Source of the DNA: Paenibacillus cremeus
GTDB lineage: Bacteria > Bacillota > Bacilli > Paenibacillales > NBRC-103111
Direction: 5' to 3'
Length of the DNA stretch: 64,000 nucleotides
NCBI RefSeq assembly: GCF_007786445.1
Contig: NZ_VNJI01000001.1
Coordinates: 124,001 to 188,000 of the forward strand
The notes beneath the pieces were generated by a model. The model saw only the letters and a program-made list of their open reading frames with translations, was not told the origin of the DNA and did not search any database. Made by a program: the position numbers and the translations under genes. Shown here piece by piece: positions 52,824 through 61,214 of the stretch (positions within the stretch are counted from its first letter, which is position 1; each line of letters starts with the position of its first letter).

Positions 52824-54035
52824 CTACAATTCCGTCAGCTTATCCACCACCATCAGCGCGGCCCCGGTCACAAGCGCTTCCTCACCGAGGGAGCCGAGAC
52901 TGAATACCACCTGATACTTCGGATAATAGTACGTCCGCTGGATCGCGACACGGGTAGCGATATGAAAAAACCCCGGGTGGCTTCCGATTAAAGCACCCCC
53001 CAAGATAACCTTTTCCGGATGCAAAATGTTGAGCAGATTGGACAGCCCGATGCCGAAATACGTCGCGGCCTGGGTGAACAACTCGACCGTCAGCGGGTCA
53101 TGCTCCTGAATCGCCTGCTGCAGGTGAGCAAACTGGATTTTATCCGGATCGCGCTCTATACGCAGAAGCAAGCTGTCGCGGCCCTGCTTGAGCCGGGACT
53201 GGGCCTGCAGCTCGATGGCGTGGATGGAGGCGTAGGACTCGAGCGCGCCGAAATTTCCTTGACCCCACAGCCGTGCACCGTCCGTCTGGATGATCATTTG
53301 GCCGATGGAGCCCTCCATATCGACGGCGCCGTAGACGAGCTTTCCGCCAGTCATCATCGCGGAGCGAATACCGACCCCGGCATGAACATATAGCAAGTGA
53401 CGGTAGTCCCGGTCCCGGTCCATCCACGACTCGCCAAGGAGCGCGGTATTCGCCCCGTTGTCCAGCAGCACGGGTAACCCCAGACGGGCCTCCAGCAGCG
53501 CTTTGATGTTCAAGTTGCTCCAGCCTGCCGTTGGAAAGTAGAGCGGATCCAGCAAAATGCCGGCTTCGCGATCCAGCGGGCCAACCGCTCCGATTCCCAT
53601 GCCGAGCACCTGATCCGCCTGAAGCCGGCGAGCGGTGAGCATGCCTTGGGCCGAAGTGATGATCTGATCCAGCAATACTTGCGGGGTCAAGCTTTCCGTC
53701 ATCAGCCATTGCTTGGCATCCAGCTTATTCAACTGCAGATCAAACAAGCAGAGCCGAGTATGAATTCGGGAAATATCCAAACCGAACACATAGCCATACT
53801 CGGAATTAGGCTTATACAAAATCGGCCGCCTGCCGCCAGTCGACTCTCCAAAGCCAGCTTCGAGAATGAGGCCTTGAGCGGTCAGCTCCTCCAGCGTCCG
53901 GGTGAGGGTACTGCCGGTCAGCCCGCTGCGCTCGAGCAGATCGATTTTGGACACGGTGCCCGCCTTGCGGATTTGATCAAAAATTTCTTTATGCTTGCGG
54001 CTCGGCAGCCGCTGTTCTAAAGGGATGCGCTCCAT
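52824..54035 (-). CDS. ROK-family transcriptional regulator (NagC/XylR type)
   Basis: 403 residues. Winged helix at 15-75 (HKEIFDQIRKAGTVSKIDLL, LTGSTLTRTLEEL) followed by a ROK sugar-kinase-like domain (85-403) with LGMGIGAVGPLD, VLLDNGANTALLGE and LLYVHAGVGIRSAMM. The zinc-binding Cys cluster of many ROK proteins is not visible. It should repress sugar genes, but no sugar operon is adjacent. ATG 54035 has AGGAGG ten bases before it. Confidence 0.88.
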   Translation of the reverse strand: MERIPLEQRLPSRKHKEIFDQIRKAGTVSKIDLLERSGLTGSTLTRTLEELTAQGLILEAGFGESTGGRRPILYKPNSEYGYVFGLDISRIHTRLCLFDLQLNKLDAKQWLMTESLTPQVLLDQIITSAQGMLTARRLQADQVLGMGIGAVGPLDREAGILLDPLYFPTAGWSNLNIKALLEARLGLPVLLDNGANTALLGESWMDRDRDYRHLLYVHAGVGIRSAMMTGGKLVYGAVDMEGSIGQMIIQTDGARLWGQGNFGALESYASIHAIELQAQSRLKQGRDSLLLRIERDPDKIQFAHLQQAIQEHDPLTVELFTQAATYFGIGLSNLLNILHPEKVILGGALIGSHPGFFHIATRVAIQRTYYYPKYQVVFSLGSLGEEALVTGAALMVVDKLTEL

Positions 54036-54232
54036 CCAGTAGGTTCCTCCTACTCCTATATTGGGAACGAGTGCTAAAGAATAGTTCATCTTTGAATTAT
54101 ACTATACGGCAGACCTGATCACCATAGCCAACAAAAACGTGCTCTCCCTAGACGGAATCTGTTAGAATAAGGCTAGCGAAGTTGACAACTGTGATGTAGC
54201 CGTTGCAACAAGGAAGGGACGATGGTTCAGCC

Positions 54233-54973
54233 ATGACGGAATGGTATAAAAAAAGCTTCGGAAACGACTACCTGCTTGTATATAAGCATCGGGATTTACA
54301 AGGCGCTTACGACGAGGTACGGCGCATGATGGAATGGCTGGAGCTGCCGGAGGGGGCGGAGGTGCTCGATTTATGCTGCGGGATGGGACGGCATTCGATG
54401 GCGCTGACCAGCTTTGGGTTTACGGTGACCGGCGTGGATCTCTCGGAGGTGCTGCTAGCAGAGGCGCGCAAGCTCGATGCGCAGGAGGAAGTGACCTGGA
54501 TTCAAGGGGATATGCGCGAGGTTCCGCTGCAGTATTCTTTTGACGCGGTAGTGAATTTGTTCACCTCCTTCGGTTACTTCGATGTGGAATCGGATAACGA
54601 GCGCGTGCTTCGTGAGATGCATCGGCTGCTTAAGCCGGGAGGACGGTTCATTGTCGACTTTTTGAATCCGGACTATGTGAAAGCGCGCTTAGTGCCGCAG
54701 TCGGAACGGGTAGAGGGCCCGCTTCGTATTGAAGAGCGCAGACGCATAGAGGACGGTTTTGTGCGTAAAACGATCCTGATCCAAGAAGAAGGCTCGGCAT
54801 CGGAGCCAAGGCAGTACGAGGAGCAGGTGAAGCTGCTCAGCCAGGAAACGTTCCTCGGCATGCTGGATCGTGCGGGCCTTAGCGTGGATGCGGTGTACGG
54901 TGGCTATGATGCCTCGGCGTACGATCCGGCTTCCTCGCTGCGCATGATCTTCGTTGGACGAAGGGGGGCGTAA
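54233..54973 (+). CDS. class I SAM-dependent methyltransferase
   Basis: 246 residues. VLDLCCGMGRHSMALTSFGF is motif I, VTGVDLSEVLLAEARKL motif II, FDAVVNLFTSFGYFDVESDN motif post-II. It resembles YqeM/CypM-type small-molecule methyltransferases. ATG 54233 is preferred; AAGGAAGGG lies 14 bases upstream. The next gene starts 3 nt after its stop. Substrate unknown. Confidence 0.88.
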   Translation: MTEWYKKSFGNDYLLVYKHRDLQGAYDEVRRMMEWLELPEGAEVLDLCCGMGRHSMALTSFGFTVTGVDLSEVLLAEARKLDAQEEVTWIQGDMREVPLQYSFDAVVNLFTSFGYFDVESDNERVLREMHRLLKPGGRFIVDFLNPDYVKARLVPQSERVEGPLRIEERRRIEDGFVRKTILIQEEGSASEPRQYEEQVKLLSQETFLGMLDRAGLSVDAVYGGYDASAYDPASSLRMIFVGRRGA

Positions 54974-54976
54974 GCG

Positions 54977-55969
54977 ATGTCGGGTCAAACGTCCGCTCCA
55001 TCCGTCGTAACCAGACACGGCGACGTGCTGCAAGTGAAGGTCCCGCTGCCGTTTCCGCTGCGCTGGGTCAACAGCTACTTGATCCGCGGCCGCAGCGGCT
55101 GGACGCTGATCGATCCGGGGCTTCGTACGGCAAACGCCGAAGCCCAATGGGATGCGACGCTCGCAGAGCTCGGCATCGACATCCAAACCATCGAGCGCAT
55201 TGTGCTCACCCACCACCATCCCGATCATTACGGGCTGGCGGGGTGGTTTCAGCAGCGCTCGGGCGCGCCCGTCCTCCTATCCCGGACGGGCCTGGAGCAG
55301 GCTCGCCTCCTGTGGGGCGACGGGCAGCCGCTGACGGAACAGCTGCTCGAGCTGTTCCGTCAGCATGGACTGCCCCAGGAGCTGCGGGAGCCGATGCGGG
55401 AGCACATGGGCGGCTTCGTGCCGTCCGTGTCGCCGCAGCCGGAGGTGACCGTCCTGGAGGCGGGGGAGACGATTCGTCTCGGCGACGACGAATATGTATC
55501 CATTCTGACGCCGGGGCACGCGGCAGGTCATTTGTGCTTTTACCGGGCGGAGACAGAGGTGCTGTTTTGCGGCGATCACGTGCTGCCGCAAATTTCACCG
55601 AACGTCAGCTATTTGCCCGGCGGCATCGATGAGAACCCGCTGGCCAGCTACCTCGGCAGCCTGAAGGAGATCAGCCGCCTGAAGGTCAGCATGGCGTTCC
55701 CGGGCCACCGCGAGCCGTTCACGCAGCTGGCGGAGCGCGCGCAGGAATTGATCCGCCACCACGAGGAGCGGCTGGAAGGCATGCGCTCGCTGGTAGCCGG
55801 CCCGATGACGGCGTACGAGGTTTGCCGAGCCACCTTTGGCGATCGTTTAAGTCTTCACCAGCTTCGCTTCGCCTTATCGGAAACGATTGCGCATCTGTTT
55901 TGGCTGCGGGAAGAGGGCAGGCTTGTAGAAACGAACCAAGCGGAGCAGATCGTTTATAAACAAAGCTGA
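54977..55969 (+). CDS. metallo-beta-lactamase-fold hydrolase
   Basis: 330 residues. WTLIDPGL, LTHHHPDHYGLAGW (metal-binding His-x-His-x-Asp-His), LTPGHAAGHLCFY, LFCGDHVLP and AFPGHREPF supply the metal ligands of a glyoxalase-II-like enzyme. The C-terminal 80 residues form a helical domain as in YflN-type proteins. ATG six bases after AAGGGGGG. It forms an operon with the methyltransferase and is followed by a terminator. Confidence 0.9.
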   Translation: MSGQTSAPSVVTRHGDVLQVKVPLPFPLRWVNSYLIRGRSGWTLIDPGLRTANAEAQWDATLAELGIDIQTIERIVLTHHHPDHYGLAGWFQQRSGAPVLLSRTGLEQARLLWGDGQPLTEQLLELFRQHGLPQELREPMREHMGGFVPSVSPQPEVTVLEAGETIRLGDDEYVSILTPGHAAGHLCFYRAETEVLFCGDHVLPQISPNVSYLPGGIDENPLASYLGSLKEISRLKVSMAFPGHREPFTQLAERAQELIRHHEERLEGMRSLVAGPMTAYEVCRATFGDRLSLHQLRFALSETIAHLFWLREEGRLVETNQAEQIVYKQS

Positions 55970-55983
55970 TCATCATTCAATAC

Positions 55984-56022
55984 AAAGGCATGCAACCTCA
56001 GTAGAGGGGGCGTGCCTTTTTT
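55984..56022 (+). terminator. terminator after the hydrolase gene
   Basis: AAAGGCATGC (from 55984) pairs with GCGTGCCTTT (to about 56019) with one G-T, then TTTTT. Confidence 0.8.
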
Positions 56023-56107
56023 GTCTATCTAGCTGCATATCCCATCTGCTAATAGGAAATATTAGTAATAATGGGTGAAAAATGAATTTCCTTTGGGAGG
56101 TGTGTTT

Positions 56108-57193
56108 ATGCGAGGAATCGGACGGATGAAGCCGGCACTGAAGCTGGTGCTGCTGCTTTGTCTTAGTGCAGGTGTGGGCATTGGCTGTGCGAAGGCTAAT
56201 AATGGCCCTTTAAAAGCACTCACAGAACCAAGTGCTCCGGTAACGGTGGCCGGCATCGATGCCTCGGGAGGAGGCCTCAAGGTATCCGTGCTGGAGCTGC
56301 TGCCCGATGCAGGAGACAACAAGCTGCAGGCAGCCGCTGTGCCGGAGATGCGGGCACAAACGTTCGTTTCCTTCCATGACGCCTCCTGGCAATGGGAACG
56401 CAAAGCCCCGCCCGGGCTGCTTCTGATCGGAGAAGAATGGGTGCGTGCACACGGCTTTACTGCGTCTTGGGCGAAGCAGGTGCAGAAGCTGGGCTTGGTA
56501 CATGGACGCAAACCGTTGGTCGCCATCGCATCCGGCACAGCCGAAAATTTCATGCGAAACGCCGAGCGGACCAGGGGCGGAATGCAGGCGCTGGCGCAGG
56601 CTCAGTGGACGCAGGATCCGCTGCAATCGAGGAGCTATGGACAAGATGACGACTTGGTGCTGCCGTTCTTGACGGACTCTAACGAGGCAGGAGCTTCGAA
56701 GTCTATCAAAACAGCAGCGGATGAACCCGTCCAAGCCGTTCAAGCGGCGCTGATCAAGCAGGGGCGGCTCATCGGCGTGCTGGCACCACAGCAAAGCGCA
56801 ATGCTCGCTTGCCTCCAAGGTGATGGGCATCTCCCTCAGTTGGATTGGCAGGAAGCTGAGGACGGAAGCTCGCTCAGCTTGCAGCATTATAAGCTGACCG
56901 ACGTGTCCTGCAAGTCCACGGTGAGCAGCAACGGGGATTTGCAGCATGCAAAACTACACGTGACGCTGAACGTTCACGGCCAGCCCGCGAGCACTGGTAA
57001 GGCATCGGGACTAGGCGAGCAAGCGCTCAACCGGGCCCTCTCCGGTGTTGTCCGCCAGCTTCAGGAGCAAGAGGTCGACCCGCTGCACTTGGGGGACTCG
57101 CTGCGCAAGCAGTATGCCGGCATCTGGTCGCCGGACCGCTGGCGAACCGCCTATGCCAAGGCAGATATTTTGCTCGAGGTGCAGGTTAATTAA
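56108..57193 (+). CDS. Ger(x)C-like lipoprotein
   Basis: 361 residues. Signal peptide with a lipobox-like GIGC near residue 27. The last 110 residues match the Ger(x)C C-terminal domain: LHVTLNVHGQ, ALNRALSGVVRQLQEQEVDP, LGDSLRKQYAGIWSPDRWRTA, ADILLEVQV. Such proteins are the C subunit of GerA-type germinant receptors, but the A and B subunits are not nearby. The middle third is atypical. ATG 56108 follows GGGAGG; an earlier in-frame GTG precedes that site. A lipoprotein follows 17 nt downstream. Confidence 0.7.
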   Translation: MRGIGRMKPALKLVLLLCLSAGVGIGCAKANNGPLKALTEPSAPVTVAGIDASGGGLKVSVLELLPDAGDNKLQAAAVPEMRAQTFVSFHDASWQWERKAPPGLLLIGEEWVRAHGFTASWAKQVQKLGLVHGRKPLVAIASGTAENFMRNAERTRGGMQALAQAQWTQDPLQSRSYGQDDDLVLPFLTDSNEAGASKSIKTAADEPVQAVQAALIKQGRLIGVLAPQQSAMLACLQGDGHLPQLDWQEAEDGSSLSLQHYKLTDVSCKSTVSSNGDLQHAKLHVTLNVHGQPASTGKASGLGEQALNRALSGVVRQLQEQEVDPLHLGDSLRKQYAGIWSPDRWRTAYAKADILLEVQVN

Positions 57194-57210
57194 TTCGGAG
57201 GTGCTCTTTT

Positions 57211-57837
57211 ATGAAAATCATACCAACAACTAAGAACTGGAAACGAGTCATGATATGGTCGGCGGTATTGCTGGCCTCGATCGCTATAACGACCGGCTGC
57301 AAGAAGCAGACGGCCAGCCCGCCTCAAACGGCGGGAACAACGCCCGCGCCTTCACCGTCGCCAGGACAAGCGGCGGGGCAAACGCCAACCGGCCAGCAGC
57401 CTCAGACGCCTGCCGGAGGACAGACGGCAGCAACGCCGACGCCTCAGCCGGCAGCGGTCAAGCTCGTCCCAATTACCTTTGATGCCGCGCAGAAAGCCGG
57501 AATGACAGCAACCGCTAAGAACATCAAGCTCGCAACGGTCTATATCCCGCAAAGCGTCGCCGAAGAAGACAAGCTGGACCAGTTGCAAAGTGCTGGCAAG
57601 CAAATGACGATCAAGCTGCTCAAAATGTCGATCATCGAATCCGCCGAAGACATGATGCCGGCTGGCGCAGGCGCACAGGATGTGAAGCTGAGCTCGGGCA
57701 CGGGCAAGGCGGTGAACATCGGCGGACAAAATACGATTTATTTGAAGCAGGGCAGCACCTTTATCGCCTTGACCTCACAAAATATTGCTATAAACGACCT
57801 GGCCAAGATTGCGGATACCCTGACTCCGCTGAAGTAG
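57211..57837 (+). CDS. lipoprotein with Pro/Gln/Thr-rich linker
   Basis: 208 residues, no firm family. Signal peptide with lipobox ITTGC (Cys near 30), a 55-residue Pro/Thr/Gln/Ala linker, then a globular domain (about 85-208) with VTIYIPQ-like strands and IYLKQGSTFIALTSQN. The last part resembles DUF4367-type domains of spore-former lipoproteins, a weak match. ATG after CGGAGGTG. It is probably co-transcribed with the GerC-like gene. Confidence 0.6.
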   Translation: MKIIPTTKNWKRVMIWSAVLLASIAITTGCKKQTASPPQTAGTTPAPSPSPGQAAGQTPTGQQPQTPAGGQTAATPTPQPAAVKLVPITFDAAQKAGMTATAKNIKLATVYIPQSVAEEDKLDQLQSAGKQMTIKLLKMSIIESAEDMMPAGAGAQDVKLSSGTGKAVNIGGQNTIYLKQGSTFIALTSQNIAINDLAKIADTLTPLK

Positions 57838-57857
57838 AAGGCTAGTGCTTATGAAGC

Positions 57858-57920
57858 AAAACAAGGAGCATATCCGACGGATGCCAAGCACCCCGTGGAT
57901 ACACTCCTTGTTTTCTTTTT
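57858..57920. terminator. bidirectional terminator
   Basis: AAAACAAGGAG (57858-57868) pairs with CTCCTTGTTTT (57904-57914), followed by CTTTTT; an inner ATCC/GGAT pair is also possible. Confidence 0.85.
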
Positions 57921-57936
57921 GCCCCTGATCGCGGAA

Positions 57937-58449
57937 TTAGGACTCTTGCTCATTCTCCGCTTGCTTCCGATGTGCGATCCGGCTGCTGGCCGAAGCGGCG
58001 ATGGCGCCGACAATGTCGTCGAGAAACGTATGCTTGTGCGGACCGGATTTATCGTTTAATTGTTTAATGATCCCCGGCTTAACCTTGTCGACATAGCCGA
58101 AATTGGTCATCCCGATGCTGCCATACACATTGACGATCGATAAAGCCAGAATCTCATCGCAGCCGTACAGCCCCTCATCGTTTTCGATCATTTCCTGCAG
58201 CGGGGATTGCAGCTTGCCCTCTTCGGAGAGCACATCCAGCTGTATCCCGGTGAGGATCGCATTTTGCACCTCGCGCTTGGACAGCACCTGCTCTACGCTA
58301 AGCCGGCACTCCTCCAGGGTGAGGGTAGGGTAGTAGTCCTTTTGCAGGAAGTAGGCCAGCTCCGCCATATCCTCCACGCGCACGCCCCGATCGGCAAGCC
58401 ACTGTCTTGCGGCACTCTCTACTTTTTTACTGTTCAAGCTGTAGGACAT
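57937..58449 (-). CDS. YutG/PgpA-family protein
   Basis: 170 residues. SKREVQNAILTGIQLD, DEGLYGCDEILALSIVNVYG, GMTNFGYVDKVKPGII, HTFLDDIVGAIAASASSRIA match the B. subtilis YutG family, annotated as phosphatidylglycerophosphatase A-like; the conserved Asp/Glu cluster suggests a metal-dependent phosphatase. No membrane segment is present, unlike E. coli PgpA. ATG 58449 has GGAG ten bases before it. It is divergent from gerM with a palindrome between them. Confidence 0.8.
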   Translation of the reverse strand: MSYSLNSKKVESAARQWLADRGVRVEDMAELAYFLQKDYYPTLTLEECRLSVEQVLSKREVQNAILTGIQLDVLSEEGKLQSPLQEMIENDEGLYGCDEILALSIVNVYGSIGMTNFGYVDKVKPGIIKQLNDKSGPHKHTFLDDIVGAIAASASSRIAHRKQAENEQES

Positions 58450-58467
58450 CTGCACATCACTCCATGA

Positions 58468-58487
58468 TTGTCCGTTTAAGCGGACAA
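58468..58487. promoter_or_regulatory. 20-bp palindrome between divergent yutG-like gene and gerM
   Basis: Arms TTGTCCG (58468-58474) and CGGACAA (58481-58487) with a TTTAAG centre. It lies 18-37 bases before the minus-strand start codon and just upstream of the gerM promoter, so it could serve either gene. Confidence 0.5.
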
Positions 58488-58493
58488 ATTGTT

Positions 58494-58524
58494 GTCATAA
58501 ACTTGTCTCCCCTCCGTATACATA
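58494..58524 (+). promoter_or_regulatory. candidate sigma-E promoter of gerM
   Basis: GTCATAAA (58494-58501), 15-nt spacer, TATACATA (58517-58524). Two mismatches in each element relative to my recollection of the sigma-E consensus. Expression of gerM in the mother cell fits. Confidence 0.35.
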
Positions 58525-58588
58525 GAAGTAAAAACGGAGAAGGCTGCTACCGCCGCCCTATCGAAAACGCTTGAGGAGGAATTGACAA

Positions 58589-59632
58589 ATGAAACCGTAT
58601 CAATGGACAAGGCTCGCCGCTGTAACCGGGATTGGCGCCGTCATGCTGGTGGCTTCCGGCTGCTCGCTTTTAAAGACAAAAGAACAGTCCAAGCAGATCG
58701 ATCCTCCGCCGACTGGGGCGGACGCTCTGGCAACCAGCGCTAAAGCTTCCGGCATCACGATTACCAATCCGATGCAGGTGACCATCTACGCCAAGGATGA
58801 GAAAGGCTTCGTTGCTCCGATCGCCATCCAGGTCGAAAAAACAGAAAGCGCCGCCAAGCGCTCGCTGGAGTATATGGTCGACGGCGGTCCCTCAAGCGGA
58901 CACCTGCCCGCCGGCTTCACCAGCCTGCTGCCGAAAGGCACCGAGGTCAAAGGAATCAGCATCAAAGATAAACTCGCTACTGTAGATTTCTCCAAATCGT
59001 TCACAGATTATAACCTGCAGGATGAGCGGAAAATACTGGAAGCGGTCACCTGGACACTGACGGGCTTTAGCACCGTGGAAAAGGTTCAAATCCGCGTAGA
59101 AGGCAAGGCGCTCAAGGAAATGCCGGTCGGTGGCACACCGCTCGATGAACCGCTTAGCCGAGCGATGGGGATCAATCTGGAGAAGCCCGAAAGCGTGGAG
59201 TTCGGCCAATCTACACCGGTGACGCTGTATTTCTTAAATCAGAATCAGGCGGATTATAAATATTACGTGCCGGTCACGCGGCTCATTAAGCGGACGGATA
59301 ATGTGGCTGAAGCGGTAGTGCAGCAGCTGATTGCCGGACCGGATCAGAAAAAAGGCTTGTTCGCCGTCATGACCCCGGGGGCGGAGCTGCTCAAGATCAG
59401 CAAGGCGGACGATTTAATTACGGTCAACTTCTCTGATAAAATGCTCGGCCCAGACAAAAAAGCGCCAGCCGAAGCGCTCCGTTCCGTGGTGCTGTCCCTG
59501 ACGGAAAATGCGGGTGCCGCCTCCAAGGTGCAAATTCTCGTCAACGGCGACGCCAAGGTGAGCACGACCGAGAACGAAAGCTACGCTAAGCCGGTTACAC
59601 GGCCGGCGACAGTAAACCAAATCAAGAGCTAA
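58589..59632 (+). CDS. gerM: sporulation/germination lipoprotein GerM
   Basis: 347 residues. Lipobox VASGC (Cys near 25), then two copies of the GerM domain, about 75-185 and 225-325: AAKRSLEYMVDGGPSSGHLP, LPKGTEVKGISIKDKLATVD, and VAEAVVQQLIAGPDQKKGL, TPGAELLKISKADDLITVNF. GerM is needed for engulfment-stage envelope assembly and germination in Bacillus. ATG after GAGGAGG. A terminator separates it from rph. Confidence 0.93.
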   Translation: MKPYQWTRLAAVTGIGAVMLVASGCSLLKTKEQSKQIDPPPTGADALATSAKASGITITNPMQVTIYAKDEKGFVAPIAIQVEKTESAAKRSLEYMVDGGPSSGHLPAGFTSLLPKGTEVKGISIKDKLATVDFSKSFTDYNLQDERKILEAVTWTLTGFSTVEKVQIRVEGKALKEMPVGGTPLDEPLSRAMGINLEKPESVEFGQSTPVTLYFLNQNQADYKYYVPVTRLIKRTDNVAEAVVQQLIAGPDQKKGLFAVMTPGAELLKISKADDLITVNFSDKMLGPDKKAPAEALRSVVLSLTENAGAASKVQILVNGDAKVSTTENESYAKPVTRPATVNQIKS

Positions 59633-59650
59633 TGAATTGCAGCTTTGGCA

Positions 59651-59713
59651 ACGCCCCTTTTCGCAGCCGATCTCGCAAGACCCCCGCTGCCGAAAAGGGG
59701 TGTTTGGTTTTCC
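59651..59713 (+). terminator. terminator of gerM
   Basis: ACGCCCCTTTTCG (from 59651) pairs with CGAAAAGGGGTGT (to 59703), extended by CAGC/GCTG, then TTGGTTTT. Confidence 0.82.
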
Positions 59714-59777
59714 ATAATTGCTCTGGTACAATGGGAAACGACTGAAGCAATTACGTATAGGAGGCAGCGAACTATTC

Positions 59778-60542
59778 ATGAGAAACGACGGAAGAGCGGC
59801 CGATCAGGCCCGTCCTATAAAAATTACGACGAACTACAACAAGCATGCGGAAGGCTCGGTGCTTATCGAGGTGGGCGATACGAAGGTCATCTGCACGGCG
59901 ACGGTGGAGGAGCGGGTGCCGCCGTTTATGAAAGGGCAGGGCAAGGGCTGGGTCACCGCTGAGTATTCCATGCTGCCTAGAGCGACCTCGGTGCGTAACC
60001 AGCGGGAAGCGGCCAAAGGAAAGCTCGGCGGCAGGACGATGGAAATCCAGCGGTTGATCGGACGGGCGCTGCGCTCGGTTGTGAACCTGGAGGCGCTGGG
60101 CGAGCGCTCCATCACACTTGACTGCGATGTCATCCAAGCTGATGGCGGGACTCGGACGACCTCCATCACCGGCGCTTTTGTAGCGATGGCGATCGCCATC
60201 GACAAGCTCTCCAAGGATCGCAATTTATCCCGTTTTCCTATTACTGATTTTCTAGGCTCGATCAGTGTCGGCATTATTCAAGACAAGGCCCTTTTGGATT
60301 TAAATTATGAAGAGGATTCCAAAGCGAAAGTGGATATGAACGTCGTCATGACAGGCAGCGGCAAATTCGTTGAGGTGCAGGGCACCGGCGAAGAGGCGCC
60401 ATTCTCCCGCCAGGAGCTGGACACGCTGCTGGCGCTGGCCGAGACCGGGATTGCCGCGATGGTACGCGAGCAAGAGCAAGCCCTGGGGCCGATTGCCGAC
60501 CGTATCAAGGGGGCTGCTGCACATGCCGCTTCTCGGTCCTGA
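59778..60542 (+). CDS. rph: ribonuclease PH
   Basis: 254 residues. Phosphate-dependent 3' exonuclease that trims tRNA precursors. [94 protein letters not shown] are conserved. ATG 59778 after AGGAGG; a longer frame begins in the terminator. It overlaps the next gene by 20 nt, the same rph-rdgB order as in B. subtilis. Confidence 0.95.
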   Translation: MRNDGRAADQARPIKITTNYNKHAEGSVLIEVGDTKVICTATVEERVPPFMKGQGKGWVTAEYSMLPRATSVRNQREAAKGKLGGRTMEIQRLIGRALRSVVNLEALGERSITLDCDVIQADGGTRTTSITGAFVAMAIAIDKLSKDRNLSRFPITDFLGSISVGIIQDKALLDLNYEEDSKAKVDMNVVMTGSGKFVEVQGTGEEAPFSRQELDTLLALAETGIAAMVREQEQALGPIADRIKGAAAHAASRS

Positions 60543-61155
60543 GGTCCTGATTGCGACCCGCAATGCAGGCAAGGTAAAAGAATTTGTGCCGATGTTTGAG
60601 GCGAAGGGAATCGCCGTGAAAAGCCTGCTCGATTACCCGGAGCTGCCGGACATCGTAGAGGACGGCGACACGTTCGCGGCGAACGCGCTGATCAAGGCCC
60701 GTACGATTGCTGAGCGGCTGGGCGTTCCGGTCGTGGCGGACGATTCCGGCCTGTGCGTCGATCGGCTTGGCGGCGCGCCCGGCGTTTATTCCGCCCGCTA
60801 TGCCGGCGAGCCCTCGAACGATGCGGCCAACAACCGCAAGCTGCTTGAGGAGCTGGCCAAGGTCGAGGCGGATGCAGCGCTGCAGGATGGCAGTGACGCA
60901 CGCGGCTTAAGCCCGGCGCGCTTTGTGTGCGCCATGGCGCTGGTGGACGCGGAGGGCCGCGTCGTCGCAGAAGCGGAAGGCGCCTGCGAGGGCGTCATCA
61001 TCGGCGAGCCGAGAGGGGAGCGCGGCTTCGGCTACGATCCGCTGTTCTACATCCCGGAGCTCGGGCAGACGATGGCGGAGCTGACGCTGGAAGCGAAAAA
61101 TGAGCGGAGCCATCGCGGTCAAGCGATCCGCAGGCTGTGGGAAGCCTTATCCTAA
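60523..61155 (+). CDS. rdgB: XTP/dITP diphosphatase (RdgB/HAM1 family)
   Basis: 210 residues. It removes non-canonical purine triphosphates. [13 protein letters not shown] at the start, [28 protein letters not shown] and [22 protein letters not shown] are the family motifs. An insert of about 12 residues ([13 protein letters not shown]) makes it slightly longer than usual. ATG 60523 follows AAGGGGG and lies inside the end of rph. Confidence 0.94.
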   Translation: MPLLGPEVLIATRNAGKVKEFVPMFEAKGIAVKSLLDYPELPDIVEDGDTFAANALIKARTIAERLGVPVVADDSGLCVDRLGGAPGVYSARYAGEPSNDAANNRKLLEELAKVEADAALQDGSDARGLSPARFVCAMALVDAEGRVVAEAEGACEGVIIGEPRGERGFGYDPLFYIPELGQTMAELTLEAKNERSHRGQAIRRLWEALS

Positions 61156-61161
61156 AACGAA

Positions 61162-61210
61162 GACGGGACGGCGCCGGAGATGATCACTCCGGACGCCGCC
61201 CCGTCCTTTT
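61162..61210. terminator. bidirectional terminator between rdgB and asnB
   Basis: GACGGGACGGCG pairs with the CGCC...CCCGTCC side, with a perfect CCGGAG/CTCCGG stem inside; T-rich on both sides. Confidence 0.78.
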
Positions 61211-61214
61211 CGTC

